Assembly: GCA_022510745.1 (NCBI GenBank)
Contig: JAFLSY010000009.1
Location: 93,032-157,031, forward strand
DNA: 64,000 bases
Source: Lachnospiraceae bacterium
GTDB taxonomy: Bacteria; Bacillota; Clostridia; Lachnospirales; Lachnospiraceae
Direction: 5' to 3'
Below, in pieces: positions 42,966 through 51,172 of this stretch. Each line of letters begins with the position of its first letter. The stretch's first letter is position 1. A model generated the notes under the pieces. It saw only the letters and a list, made by a program, of their open reading frames with translations, did not search any database and was not told where the DNA came from. A program made the position numbers and the translations under genes.

Positions 42966-44252
42966 ATGAGGAAACATTCAATCGGAACAGAATGTGTGCA
43001 GGGAGGTTATACGCCGGGAAATGGAGAACCGAGACAAATCCCGATCATACAGTCTACCACATTCCGTTATGAGACCAGTGAGGACATGGGACAGCTGTTT
43101 GATTTAGAAGCGTCCGGATATTTCTATACCCGGCTGCAAAATCCTACCAATGATATGGTGGCGGCAAAGATTGCAGCATTGGAAGGCGGTAGTGCGGCAA
43201 TGCTCACATCTTCCGGACAGGCTGCGAATTTTCTTGCATTGTTTAATATCTGCGAGGCGGGAAGCCATATTGTTGCTTCATCCACCATATACGGAGGAAC
43301 ATTTAATCTGATTTCCGTGACTTTAGCAAAAATGGGAATCGATGCGACCTTTGTATCACCGGACTGTACAGACGAAGAGCTTGCGGCCGCATTTAGGGAC
43401 AATACAAAAGCAGTATTTGGGGAAACGATTGCGAATCCCGCGCTTACGGTACTGGATATTGAAAGATTTGCGAAAGCAGCGCATGAACATGGGGTTCCCC
43501 TTATTATAGATAATACATTTCCAACACCCATTAATTGCAGACCGATTGAATGGGGAGCAGATATTGTGACACATTCCACAACCAAATATATGGACGGTCA
43601 CGGCGCTGCAGTCGGTGGTGCAATTGTAGATTCCGGAAAATTTGATTGGATGGCACATGCCGACAAGTTTCCGGGACTCTGTACTCCGGATGAGTCATAT
43701 CACGGAATAACATATGCGCAGAAATTTGGAAAGGAGGGCGCATTTATCACGAAGGCAACCTCCCAGTTGATGCGCGACTTAGGCTGCACCCAGTCACCGC
43801 AGCATGCTTTTTATCTGAATCTCGGATTGGAATCGCTACATGTAAGAATGCCGAAACATGTGGAAAACGGGCAGGCGGTTGCAGAGTTTTTGGCGGCGCA
43901 TCCCAAAGTGGAATGCGTGAATTATTCAGGACTTAAAACAGACAAATATTATGAGCGTGCACAGAAATATCTTCCCAATGGCGGATGCGGTGTTGTGTCA
44001 TTTGAGTTAAAGGGAGGAAAAGCAGCTGCAGAGATTTTTATGAAAAATTTAAAGCTGGCAGCAATTGAGACCCATGTTGCGGATGCCAGAACATGCTGTC
44101 TGAATCCGGCGACATCCACACATAGGCAGATGAATGAGGAACAATTAAAAGAGGCCGGTGTACCGGCAGGACTCGTTCGTATTTCCTGCGGTTTGGAAGA
44201 TAAAGAAGATTTAATAGCAGATTTATCACAGGCTTTGGATGCAATCAGGTAG
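42966..44252 (+). CDS. metY: O-acetylhomoserine (thiol)-lyase / sulfhydrylase
   Basis: This PLP enzyme makes homocysteine from O-acetylhomoserine and sulfide. The 428-residue length matches MetY. Visible features: TECVQGGYTPGNGEPRQIPI, YFYTRLQNPTNDMVAAKIAA, the PLP lysine in THSTTKYMDGHG near residue 206, and the C-terminal ATSTHRQMNEEQLKEAGVPA. ATG has GAAGGGAGAAAGAG. It is odd that it sits between pyrC and pyrK, since it is not part of pyrimidine synthesis; sulfide/cysteine supply for Fe-S cluster enzymes such as PyrK is only a loose link. No SAM riboswitch or S-box precedes it. Confidence 0.94.
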   Translation: MRKHSIGTECVQGGYTPGNGEPRQIPIIQSTTFRYETSEDMGQLFDLEASGYFYTRLQNPTNDMVAAKIAALEGGSAAMLTSSGQAANFLALFNICEAGSHIVASSTIYGGTFNLISVTLAKMGIDATFVSPDCTDEELAAAFRDNTKAVFGETIANPALTVLDIERFAKAAHEHGVPLIIDNTFPTPINCRPIEWGADIVTHSTTKYMDGHGAAVGGAIVDSGKFDWMAHADKFPGLCTPDESYHGITYAQKFGKEGAFITKATSQLMRDLGCTQSPQHAFYLNLGLESLHVRMPKHVENGQAVAEFLAAHPKVECVNYSGLKTDKYYERAQKYLPNGGCGVVSFELKGGKAAAEIFMKNLKLAAIETHVADARTCCLNPATSTHRQMNEEQLKEAGVPAGLVRISCGLEDKEDLIADLSQALDAIR

Positions 44253-44289
44253 TTTATCAGAAAGCCCGAAAAGTGAAAGAGAGGTAACC

Positions 44290-45063
44290 ATGCAGAAGAA
44301 AAAAATAACGGTGGTGGTGCATTCCCAGAAGGAAATTGCACCGGGAATTTTTGATATGCGGCTTGCTACAGATCTGGCGGGGAGCGCAAAGCCGGGACAG
44401 TTTGTCTGCCTTTATCCGAAGGATAAGAGCACGCTGCTGCCCAGACCCATCAGCATCTGCGAAGCCGATGCCGGGCAGGGATTACTGCGGCTGGTTTACC
44501 GGGTGGCAGGGAAAGGAACGGCAGAGTTTTCCTCCTACAAAGAGGGAGAAGAAGCAGCCGTATTAGGCAATCTGGGAAACGGTTTTCCCCTAGAAGCAGC
44601 AGAAGGGAAAAAGGTATTTTTAATGGGCGGCGGTATCGGGATTCCTCCTATGCTGGAGCTGGCGAAAAGACTGCAGGCAGAAAAACAGATCATAGTGGGA
44701 TATCGGGATGACCATACCTTCTTAAAAGAGGATTTGGAGAAATACGGCAGCGTTTATGTGGCCACGGAGGACGGCAGTGTGGGAAGCCGGGGAAATGTGA
44801 TGGACGCCATCAGGGAGAACGCACTGAAGGCGGATATGATATTTGCCTGCGGTCCTATGCCCATGCTGCGGGCAATCAAGAAGTATGCCGCAGAAGCGGG
44901 TATTCCGGCCTATATTTCTCTGGAGGAGCATATGGCCTGCGGCGTGGGCGCCTGTCTTGGCTGTGTCGTAAAGACCAAAGAAATAGATGCCCATTCCCAT
45001 GTGGACAATGCCAGAATCTGTACGGACGGTCCGGTGTTTGAGGCAGGGGAGGTGGAAATCTGA
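44290..45063 (+). CDS. pyrK: Dihydroorotate dehydrogenase B, electron transfer subunit
   Basis: PyrK passes electrons from dihydroorotate oxidation to NAD through FAD and a 2Fe-2S cluster. The 257-residue product has the FAD-binding start (RPISICEADAGQGLLRLVYR), the NAD-binding FLMGGGIGIPPMLELAKRL, and a C-terminal cysteine cluster MACGVGACLGC with a further ICTDG. ATG 44290 follows AGAGAGGTAACC. The last base of its stop overlaps the start of pyrD, the usual arrangement for this two-subunit enzyme. Confidence 0.95.
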   Translation: MQKKKITVVVHSQKEIAPGIFDMRLATDLAGSAKPGQFVCLYPKDKSTLLPRPISICEADAGQGLLRLVYRVAGKGTAEFSSYKEGEEAAVLGNLGNGFPLEAAEGKKVFLMGGGIGIPPMLELAKRLQAEKQIIVGYRDDHTFLKEDLEKYGSVYVATEDGSVGSRGNVMDAIRENALKADMIFACGPMPMLRAIKKYAAEAGIPAYISLEEHMACGVGACLGCVVKTKEIDAHSHVDNARICTDGPVFEAGEVEI

Positions 45064-45965
45064 TGAATACACAGGTAAATATTGCAGGCGTAACCTTTAA
45101 AAACCCTGTCATGACGGCTTCGGGTACCTTCGGATCCGGCATGGAATACGGAGAATTTGTAGATTTGAATAAGCTTGGGGCGGTAGTGACCAAAGGCGTT
45201 GCCAATGTACCCTGGCCGGGGAATCCTACACCCAGAGTGGCCGAGGTCTATGGCGGTATGCTCAATGCCATCGGTCTGCAGAATCCGGGAATCGACGTGT
45301 TTATTGAGAGGGATATTCCTTTTCTGAAACAGTATGATACGAGGGTCATTGTGAACGTGTGCGGCAAAACGGTGGAAGATTATGTGGAAGTTGTTGAAAG
45401 ATTGAGAGGTACGGAAGTGGATATGCTGGAGATCAACGTATCCTGCCCCAATGTAAAGGAAGGCGCTATTGCATTTGGACAGAAAGCCGACGCCCTCTAT
45501 CAGATTACTTCGGAAATAAAAAAGCATGCGGGGCAGCCCATCATCATGAAGCTCAGTCCCAATGTAACGGATATTACCGAAATGGCTAAGGCGGCGGAGG
45601 CAGCAGGCGCGGATGCGATTTCCCTCATCAATACCATTACCGGTATGAAAATTGATATTCATAAACGGACTTTTGCTTTAGCAAATAAGACGGGCGGGAT
45701 GTCCGGCCCTGCCATCAAGCCGGTTGCAGTCCGAATGGTGTATCAGACGGCCAATGCCGTAAAAATACCTATTATCGGTATGGGCGGCATCAGTACCGCG
45801 GAGGATGCTATTGAATTTTTATTGGCAGGGGCGTCAGCAGTGAGCGTGGGCGCGGCCAATTTCTACAATCCCTATGCCACGGAAGAAATCATAAAGGGCA
45901 TAGAGTCATATATGGCAGCCTACGGTGTAGAAGATATTTGCGAGATCATCGGAGCAGTGCGCTGA
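45063..45965 (+). CDS. pyrD: Dihydroorotate dehydrogenase B, catalytic subunit
   Basis: The class 1B enzyme oxidises dihydroorotate to orotate. The 300-residue product contains KNPVMTASGTFGSGMEYGEF, the active-site cysteine in EINVSCPNVKEGAIAFG near residue 128, LINTITGMKIDIHKRTF, and the FMN phosphate-binding GMGGISTAEDAIEFLLAGAS. Presence of pyrK directly upstream with a one-base overlap confirms the NAD-dependent B type. No terminator was seen before sipL. Confidence 0.96.
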   Translation: MNTQVNIAGVTFKNPVMTASGTFGSGMEYGEFVDLNKLGAVVTKGVANVPWPGNPTPRVAEVYGGMLNAIGLQNPGIDVFIERDIPFLKQYDTRVIVNVCGKTVEDYVEVVERLRGTEVDMLEINVSCPNVKEGAIAFGQKADALYQITSEIKKHAGQPIIMKLSPNVTDITEMAKAAEAAGADAISLINTITGMKIDIHKRTFALANKTGGMSGPAIKPVAVRMVYQTANAVKIPIIGMGGISTAEDAIEFLLAGASAVSVGAANFYNPYATEEIIKGIESYMAAYGVEDICEIIGAVR

Positions 45966-45985
45966 TATTTTACATTGTCAGTCAG

Positions 45986-46014
45986 GTATAAATCCGGATA
46001 CCTCCTCATATAGT
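45986..46014 (+). promoter_or_regulatory. Sigma-E-like promoter of sipL
   Basis: GTATAAA (45986-45992), a 14-base spacer and CATATAGT (46007-46014) fit the mother-cell sigma-E pattern GNATANN-N14-CATANNNT, 32 bases before the sipL start. Confidence 0.6.
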
Positions 46015-46045
46015 AATTATAAGCAACATATGTGGAGGGATAAAG

Positions 46046-47611
46046 GTGGAACTGATTAAGAAAAACATACATATGGACCGTATCAAATGCAGGGGCAACA
46101 GCCAGCTGACACTGGAGGAGGATATCAACATATCGGACAGTAAGCCGGATGTAGCCGCTGTCATCTATGAAAATGGTCAGATACAGATAGAAGAAGTAAA
46201 GCCTACGGAGGATCATGTGAGCATTCGAGGAAGACTTCTTTTTTCTGTGCTGTATCAGACAAGGGAAGAAGGAGAAAAGCTGGTCTGTCTGGAGGGAAAG
46301 ATTCCTTTCGAAGAACAGCTGTATATGGAGGGTGTAAAGGCCTCGGATGCGGTAACGGTGAAATCGGATCTGGAGGATTTGAGCGTCTGTGTCATCAACT
46401 CCAGAAAACTTTCCGTGCAGGCTCTGTTTACCTTAAAGGGCTGGGTGGAAGAACTGTATGATGAAGAGGCCCCGGTGGACATTTATTTTGAAGAAGGGGG
46501 CACGCCGTTAGAGTATCGGAAAGTTAAAATGGATCTGGCACAGATTGCCATTCAAAAGAATGATATTTTCCGTATCCGGGAAGAAATCACCCTGCCCCAG
46601 AACCATCCCAATATTTTCCATATCATATGGGACAGCGTGACCTTAGAAGACGTGGAGTGTAAGCCCCTTGCGGAAAACATTTCCATACAGGGCGATCTGC
46701 GTGTGTTTGTTCTGTATGAAGGAGAGGGAGAAAATACACCCGTCAGTACCTTTGAAACCCTGATTCCGTTTAATGGAACGGTGGAATGCCACGGCTGCCG
46801 GGACGATCTGGTGGGAGACATTACTTATACCATTGGACATAAGGAACTGGAAGCCAAACCGGATTTTGACGGCGAGGAAAGAATGTTTGGCCTGGAGCTG
46901 GTACTGGATATTTCCATCAAGCTCTATGAAGAGGAAACAGTGGAGATCATTTCAGATGTTTACGGCGTTTCCAAGGAAGTAGAAACCGTAAATCAGGAAG
47001 CCGCTTTAAAACAGCTTTTGATGCGCATTGAGGGAAAATGCAAAGTGACGGACCGCCTTAAGGTAAAGAATCCGGACGTCCGCGTATTACAGCTGCTCTA
47101 CAGTGAGGGAAGTCTGCAGATTGAAAGCAAAGCCATTATTTCGGAAGGAATTCATATAGAAGGCTCCTTAGCCGTACAGGTACTGTATGTTACCGGAGAT
47201 GACGCGGCGCCCTACAATTGCTTGAAGGGAAGCGTTCCCTTTGAGTATACGCTGGAAGTGCCCGGTATTACGCCCATGGACAGCTTCAGTTTAAACGGAT
47301 TTGTGGGCCAGCTGCAGGCGGTAATGATCGACAGCGAGGAAATGGACGTAAAAGCAGTATTGAATTTCCAGGCGGTAGTATTTAGAAATATTCCCGTACA
47401 ACTGATCTCCGATATTAAAATGGCGGAGCTGGATACGGAAAAAGTGAGTGAGCTGCCGGGTATGGTAGTATATGTAGTGCGCCCCGAAGACAATCTCTGG
47501 AATATCGGCAAGCGCTACTACGTTTCGGTGGAAAAAATAAAAGAAATCAATGAACTGACCTCGGATGAGATAAAACCCGGAGATAAGCTGTTGATCGTAA
47601 AGGGCAGCTGA
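46046..47611 (+). CDS. sipL: SPOCS-domain and LysM spore coat morphogenetic protein (SipL-like)
   Basis: SipL interacts with SpoIVA on the forespore surface and is needed for coat assembly in Clostridioides. The 521-residue product is very close in length to that SipL. It has three SPOCS (DUF3794) repeats, for example EDHVSIRGRLLFSVLYQTRE near residue 54, ENISIQGDLRVFVLYEGEG and EGIHIEGSLAVQVLYVTGDD. A LysM domain ends it (YVVRPEDNLWNIGKRYYVSV, INELTSDEIKPGDKLLIV). The start is GTG behind GGAGGGATAAAG. A sigma-E-like promoter and terminator frame it. Confidence 0.88.
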   Translation: MELIKKNIHMDRIKCRGNSQLTLEEDINISDSKPDVAAVIYENGQIQIEEVKPTEDHVSIRGRLLFSVLYQTREEGEKLVCLEGKIPFEEQLYMEGVKASDAVTVKSDLEDLSVCVINSRKLSVQALFTLKGWVEELYDEEAPVDIYFEEGGTPLEYRKVKMDLAQIAIQKNDIFRIREEITLPQNHPNIFHIIWDSVTLEDVECKPLAENISIQGDLRVFVLYEGEGENTPVSTFETLIPFNGTVECHGCRDDLVGDITYTIGHKELEAKPDFDGEERMFGLELVLDISIKLYEEETVEIISDVYGVSKEVETVNQEAALKQLLMRIEGKCKVTDRLKVKNPDVRVLQLLYSEGSLQIESKAIISEGIHIEGSLAVQVLYVTGDDAAPYNCLKGSVPFEYTLEVPGITPMDSFSLNGFVGQLQAVMIDSEEMDVKAVLNFQAVVFRNIPVQLISDIKMAELDTEKVSELPGMVVYVVRPEDNLWNIGKRYYVSVEKIKEINELTSDEIKPGDKLLIVKGS

Positions 47612-47633
47612 ACATATTAAGATAAGACGGTAA

Positions 47634-47667
47634 GGGCTTCGGAACCATGGTTTCCGGAGCCTTTTTC
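47634..47667 (+). terminator. Intrinsic terminator after sipL
   Basis: GGCTTCGGAA (47635-47644) pairs with TTCCGGAGCC (47652-47661) with one T-G wobble, then TTTTT. Confidence 0.85.
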
Positions 47668-47796
47668 TGTGGGGAAAAAATTAAAAACCAACCCAAAACT
47701 GGAACTAAAACAGCAATTTTATACAATTTGAAAATAAATAATTAATATAAAATAAAGCCAAGCTCATAAGCTAAACAATGAAAAGGAGATACTGCT

Positions 47797-48192
47797 ATGG
47801 AATTTCAAAATCTGTTTGAACAATTCAACAATGAAGGCAAATTAAGTTTGCCTAGCGGCACTATCTGTTTTGCAGAAATACCGTGGACGAAGCATGCTGC
47901 CTTTGAGGGCGTGGAATTAAAGCATATCATCACGTCCACACAGACAAATGGTGAGTTTAGTTATCATCTTGTACGGATTGCGCCCAACATGAAGATAGGC
48001 AGTCACGCACATATGGAGCAGCTTGAAACACATGAAGTTATTGCCGGAAATGGTGTATGTGTAAATGACAACGCAGAGATCATTTACAAGTCGGGAGTTA
48101 TCTCCATACTTCCCAAAAACGTACCGCATGAAGTGATTGCTGGAAGTGAGGGGCTATACCTGTTTGCTAAATTCATGCCTGCCCTAACTTAA
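47797..48192 (+). CDS. Small cupin-domain protein
   Basis: The 131-residue protein is a single cupin barrel. Candidate metal ligands are in GSHAHMEQLETHEVIAGNG and the second block SILPKNVPHEVIAGSEG. Such proteins act as isomerases, dioxygenases or small-molecule binders. ATG has AAAAGGAGATACTGCT. It converges on the AraC-type regulator with a 4-base overlap of stops. The regulator's own ligand domain is also cupin-like, hinting at a shared small-molecule ligand, but there is no proof of linkage. Function unknown. Confidence 0.78.
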   Translation: MEFQNLFEQFNNEGKLSLPSGTICFAEIPWTKHAAFEGVELKHIITSTQTNGEFSYHLVRIAPNMKIGSHAHMEQLETHEVIAGNGVCVNDNAEIIYKSGVISILPKNVPHEVIAGSEGLYLFAKFMPALT

Positions 48193-48953
48193 TCGGTATG
48201 TGTTCCAAGCATATTGCAAGCTAAGATGTATTTTGAGGGTGTTAATCTTACTATTTTTTCAAACTGTCTGATGAAGTGGCTTTGATCGCAGAAACCTGTG
48301 TCTAATGCCACTTCTGTTATTCTGTCAGTATGGTGTAGTAACCCTTGAGCTTTGCGAATGCGATTTTGGAGCTGGAATTGATGTGGAGTTAAACCTACTT
48401 CCTGCTTAAAATTGCGAATAAAGTGATACTTGCTGACGAATGCAAGTTGTGCCATTTCATCAATACTAATTTTTTCTTCCGGAAATAGTTCTAGCTGCTC
48501 CCTTACTACGCTAACAATATCCATCATTGGTGTATGTTTGTCACCTTTATTTAATGACAGATCATGCAGGATTTGAAATATGTCGTTTATGTATAAATAC
48601 AAATTATCTAAAGAAGTTATGAAACTCAACATTTTTATGATAGTTTCTTTGATAGAGATATATTCCACGCTTTCTAGTGTTTGCCTGCTGATACATAGAC
48701 TTAACATTGAATATTTATTTGTTGCCAGTATGCTATGAGGTAAATATGGAGGAATAACCAAAATATCCCCCTTTTGGTAGCGTTGCAAATCACTGTTGAT
48801 TGTAACATCCACATATCCATCTGTAACCAGACCGATTGTATATACTGAAATATGGTTATGAACAGGATAGGAGAGTATGGATTGATTGCAGATAACGAGC
48901 TCGATTCCGTTGGCTTTGTCTATTAAGAAATTTATACTTTTGTAATCTTCCAT
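48189..48953 (-). CDS. AraC-family transcriptional regulator with cupin ligand domain
   Basis: The 254-residue regulator has an N-terminal AraC-binding cupin (residues about 10-90: VDVTINSDLQRYQKGDILVI, PPYLPHSILATNKYSML) and a C-terminal double helix-turn-helix (ISIDEMAQLAFVSKYHFIRN, FKQEVGLTPHQFQLQNRIRK, FCDQSHFIRQFEKIVRLTPS). ATG follows GAGGTGGAATC. A palindrome overlaps its own -10, suggesting autoregulation. It may control the convergent cupin gene or a distant sugar locus. Confidence 0.9.
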   Translation of the reverse strand: MEDYKSINFLIDKANGIELVICNQSILSYPVHNHISVYTIGLVTDGYVDVTINSDLQRYQKGDILVIPPYLPHSILATNKYSMLSLCISRQTLESVEYISIKETIIKMLSFITSLDNLYLYINDIFQILHDLSLNKGDKHTPMMDIVSVVREQLELFPEEKISIDEMAQLAFVSKYHFIRNFKQEVGLTPHQFQLQNRIRKAQGLLHHTDRITEVALDTGFCDQSHFIRQFEKIVRLTPSKYILACNMLGTHTD

Positions 48954-48974
48954 GATTCCACCTCTTTTTTTGTT

Positions 48975-49006
48975 AGAATTATAACATAATTCTCATAATG
49001 TGTCAT
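48975..49006 (-). promoter_or_regulatory. AraC-gene promoter with overlapping 8-bp palindrome
   Basis: On the minus strand ATGACA (49006-49001), 17 bases, TATAAT (48983-48978). AGAATTAT (48975-48982) and ATAATTCT (48986-48993) are perfect complements 3 bases apart and cover the -10, a likely autoregulatory site. Confidence 0.55.
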
Positions 49007-49052
49007 TGTCCGCACTCTCTCCCTACCATGCATGAAAAATTCTTTTAGGCAG

Positions 49053-49069
49053 CTTCACCCAGGGTGAAG
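49053..49069. repeat. 17-nt palindrome CTTCACCC-A-GGGTGAAG
   Basis: Perfect 8-bp arms around one base. No T-run follows, so it is not a simple terminator; it could be a protein site. It lies at the left edge of the long inverted repeat at 49078. Confidence 0.45.
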
Positions 49070-49077
49070 TGTGGGGA

Positions 49078-49254
49078 GAAGCAGCGGCTCCATAAAGCAA
49101 ACAATAGGCAGATTTTTGCGGTTTTGTGAGCATAGTGCGGACAGAAATCAACTGTTTGAGCCATTTATGGCGAGTTTTGATTTCTGTCCGTAGATAAGCG
49201 GCGTAGCAAAACCGCAAAAAATCACCGTGTTTGCGATGGGGCTGCTGCTTCCTC
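49078..49254. repeat. Long imperfect inverted repeat (about 175 bp) without coding sequence
   Basis: The left arm (about 49078-49150) and the reverse complement of the right arm (about 49176-49254) share blocks: GAAGCAGC, GCAAACA, GATTTTT-GCGGTTTTG and CGGACAGAAATCAA. The central loop is about 25 bases. The stretch 48954-49401 has no gene; besides this repeat it holds the AraC and ispE promoters and a small palindrome. It could be a MITE-type remnant or give a long hairpin RNA. Confidence 0.7.
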
Positions 49255-49280
49255 TGGCAATTTTCAATCCTGTGTGCATC

Positions 49281-49331
49281 TTGACAAAAATCTCCAGATT
49301 GTATAAAATTAAATACAATCCTTGTATACAA
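49281..49331 (+). promoter_or_regulatory. ispE-gntR promoter with predicted GntR operators
   Basis: TTGACA (49281-49286), 17 bases, TAAAAT (49304-49309). GATTGTAT (49297-49304) and ATACAATC (49313-49320) are perfect complements over the -10, and TTGTATACAA (49322-49331) is a perfect 10-bp palindrome just after. The shared half-site TTGTAT/ATACAA is typical of FCD-class GntR regulators, and such a regulator is the second gene of the unit. Confidence 0.62.
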
Positions 49332-49401
49332 TAAACAATACTGCAAATCCAAAAGAATGAATCAAGATGCAGGATAATTCATATAGAAATGAGGCTTTAG
49401 C

Positions 49402-50319
49402 ATGCAGAAGGATACATTGGAAATCAAGGCCTATGCCAAGATCAACCTTGGACTGGATGTTTTGAGGCGGCGTCCCGACGGTTATCATGAAGTGCGCATG
49501 ATCATGCAGACGGTGGGGATTTACGATACTCTGGTTTTAAAGAAAGCAGAGCGTGGAATTGCGTTTCACGTAATCATGGCCGGAGAGGGGGAGAGCCCGT
49601 CTGCGGATGCAGGGGAAGTACCGAATAATGAGGATAATCTGGGCTATAAGGCGGCAAAACTGCTGATGGAAACCTATGGGATAGAAGAAGGGGTGAACAT
49701 CTCTTTAACGAAGCGCATACCCGTGGCAGCAGGAATGGCGGGGGGCAGCACGGACGCGGCAGCAGTGTTAAAAGGAATGAATCTTCTGTTTGAACTGGGA
49801 CTTTCCGAGGAAACCCTGCAGGAGCTGGGAGTGAAACTGGGAGCCGATGTGCCCTATTGCATTCAGGGTGGCACAGCGTTAGCAGAGGGAATCGGAGAGA
49901 GGCTGACGGGCCTTTCAGATGCACCGGACTGTGTTCTTCTGGTAGCAAAGCCGGATATCAGTGTCTCTACCAAATATGTGTATGAAAATTTGAAACCGGA
50001 TGCGCTGGAGCGCCGTCCCGATATCGACGGTATGATGGCAGCCATAGGGGAGGGCAGTCTCGACGGTATTCTGGATTGCATGGAAAATGTGCTGCAGAGC
50101 GTCACGGAGGTAAAATATCCTGTTATCGGCAAGTTGAAGCAGCAGATGGAAGCGGAGGGAGCGGTCAAGGCTATGATGAGCGGCAGTGGTCCTACCGTAT
50201 TTGGTATTTTCAAGGAGGAAGAAAAGGCGAGGGCAGCATACGAGGCTGTTCTTAGAGGAAAACTTGCAAAACAGGTTTTTCTGACCGGTTTTATAAATCC
50301 GTCAAAGGAGGAAGGATAG
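49402..50319 (+). CDS. ispE: 4-diphosphocytidyl-2-C-methyl-D-erythritol kinase
   Basis: IspE is the fourth enzyme of the MEP isoprenoid pathway, phosphorylating CDP-methylerythritol. The 305-residue GHMP kinase shows KAYAKINLGLDVLRRRPDGY at the start, the ATP loop PVAAGMAGGSTDAAAVLKG near residue 108, LGADVPYCIQGGTALAEGIG, and the C-terminal MMSGSGPTVFGIF. ATG 49402 follows GAGGCTTTAGC. gntR starts on the base after its stop. Confidence 0.96.
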   Translation: MQKDTLEIKAYAKINLGLDVLRRRPDGYHEVRMIMQTVGIYDTLVLKKAERGIAFHVIMAGEGESPSADAGEVPNNEDNLGYKAAKLLMETYGIEEGVNISLTKRIPVAAGMAGGSTDAAAVLKGMNLLFELGLSEETLQELGVKLGADVPYCIQGGTALAEGIGERLTGLSDAPDCVLLVAKPDISVSTKYVYENLKPDALERRPDIDGMMAAIGEGSLDGILDCMENVLQSVTEVKYPVIGKLKQQMEAEGAVKAMMSGSGPTVFGIFKEEEKARAAYEAVLRGKLAKQVFLTGFINPSKEEG

Positions 50320-51012
50320 ATGCAGGACAATCTTCAAGTGAAAATGGACGAATTTCTGCCGCTTAGAGACGTGGTATTCAATACCCTGCGGCAGGCAATC
50401 CTGACGGGAGAGTTAAAACCGGGAGAGCGGTTGATGGAAATTCATCTGGCGAACCGGCTGGGAGTGAGCCGGACACCAATCAGGGAGGCAATCCGGAAAC
50501 TGGAGTTAGAAGGTCTGGTCACCATGATTCCCAGAAGGGGTGCAGAGGTGGCACAGATTACGGAGAAGAGTCTGAAGGATGTGCTGGAGGTCAGACGGGC
50601 GCTGGATGCGCTGAGTGTGGAACTGGCCTGTGACAGAATCACGCCGGAGGAGCTGAATACCTTAAGTGAAGCCTGTGACGCCTTTGAGGCGGCTGCCGAA
50701 ACCCACGACCCCAAGAAGATTGTACAGGCGGATGTGGCGCTGCACGATATTATCGTGCAGGCAACCAATAACAGACGTCTGATACAGTTAGTCAACAATC
50801 TTTCTGAGCAGATGTACCGCTATCGGTTTGAATATATCAAGGATGCAAGTACCCATAAGCAACTGATTGAAGAACATCGTATCATATTTGAGAGTATTCG
50901 GCATAAAGATAAAAAGACGGCAGCAGAAACGGCGCAGCTGCATATTGATAACCAGGAGCTTTCCATTATCAAACAGCTGCGGTCGGAGAAGGGCAAGGCT
51001 CTTTCCCGATAA
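50320..51012 (+). CDS. GntR-family (FadR/FCD class) transcriptional regulator
   Basis: The 230-residue regulator has an N-terminal winged helix (VVFNTLRQAILTGELKPGER, RLGVSRTPIREAIRKLELEG, MIPRRGAEVAQ) and an all-helical FCD ligand domain with candidate metal residues (VLEVRRALDALSVELAC, ADVALHDIIVQATNN, EEHRIIFESIRHKD). ATG 50320 has AAAGGAGGAAGGATAG. It is fused in operon with ispE, an unusual partner; autoregulation through the operators at 49297-49331 is likely. The ligand is unknown. Confidence 0.92.
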   Translation: MQDNLQVKMDEFLPLRDVVFNTLRQAILTGELKPGERLMEIHLANRLGVSRTPIREAIRKLELEGLVTMIPRRGAEVAQITEKSLKDVLEVRRALDALSVELACDRITPEELNTLSEACDAFEAAAETHDPKKIVQADVALHDIIVQATNNRRLIQLVNNLSEQMYRYRFEYIKDASTHKQLIEEHRIIFESIRHKDKKTAAETAQLHIDNQELSIIKQLRSEKGKALSR

Positions 51013-51030
51013 CACTGCAGAAAATACTTG

Positions 51031-51098
51031 CAGGCCAATTTATTTGCAGGCAAATAAATTGGCAGGTCAATATATCTACAGGTAGATATATTGACAGG
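51031..51098. repeat. 16-nt-periodic CAGG hairpin array
   Basis: CAGG recurs exactly every 16 bases at 51031, 51047, 51063, 51079 and 51095. The 12-mers between are CCAATTTATTTG, its exact complement CAAATAAATTGG, then TCAATATATCTA and its exact complement TAGATATATTGA. So two perfect 12-bp hairpins, each with loop CAGG, are joined and flanked by CAGG. No T-run follows. Confidence 0.92.
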
Positions 51099-51172
51099 TA
51101 TAAATCTGAGAAAACGTGTCCACACTCCTTTTGTAAGAACATCGGTGATAAGCCGGGAAGGAGTGTAACGAA

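Noticed and set aside
46046..47611. The DUF3794-LysM protein as a peptidoglycan hydrolase
   Set aside because: Apart from LysM there is no catalytic domain; three SPOCS repeats and length fit SipL.
49078..49254. Long inverted repeat as a retron msr-msd
   Set aside because: No reverse transcriptase gene is nearby and the usual a1/a2 flank arrangement could not be recognised.
51031..51098. CAGG array as CRISPR or as ordinary terminators
   Set aside because: Repeats are 4 nt with complementary 12-mers rather than unique spacers, and the stems have no T-run.
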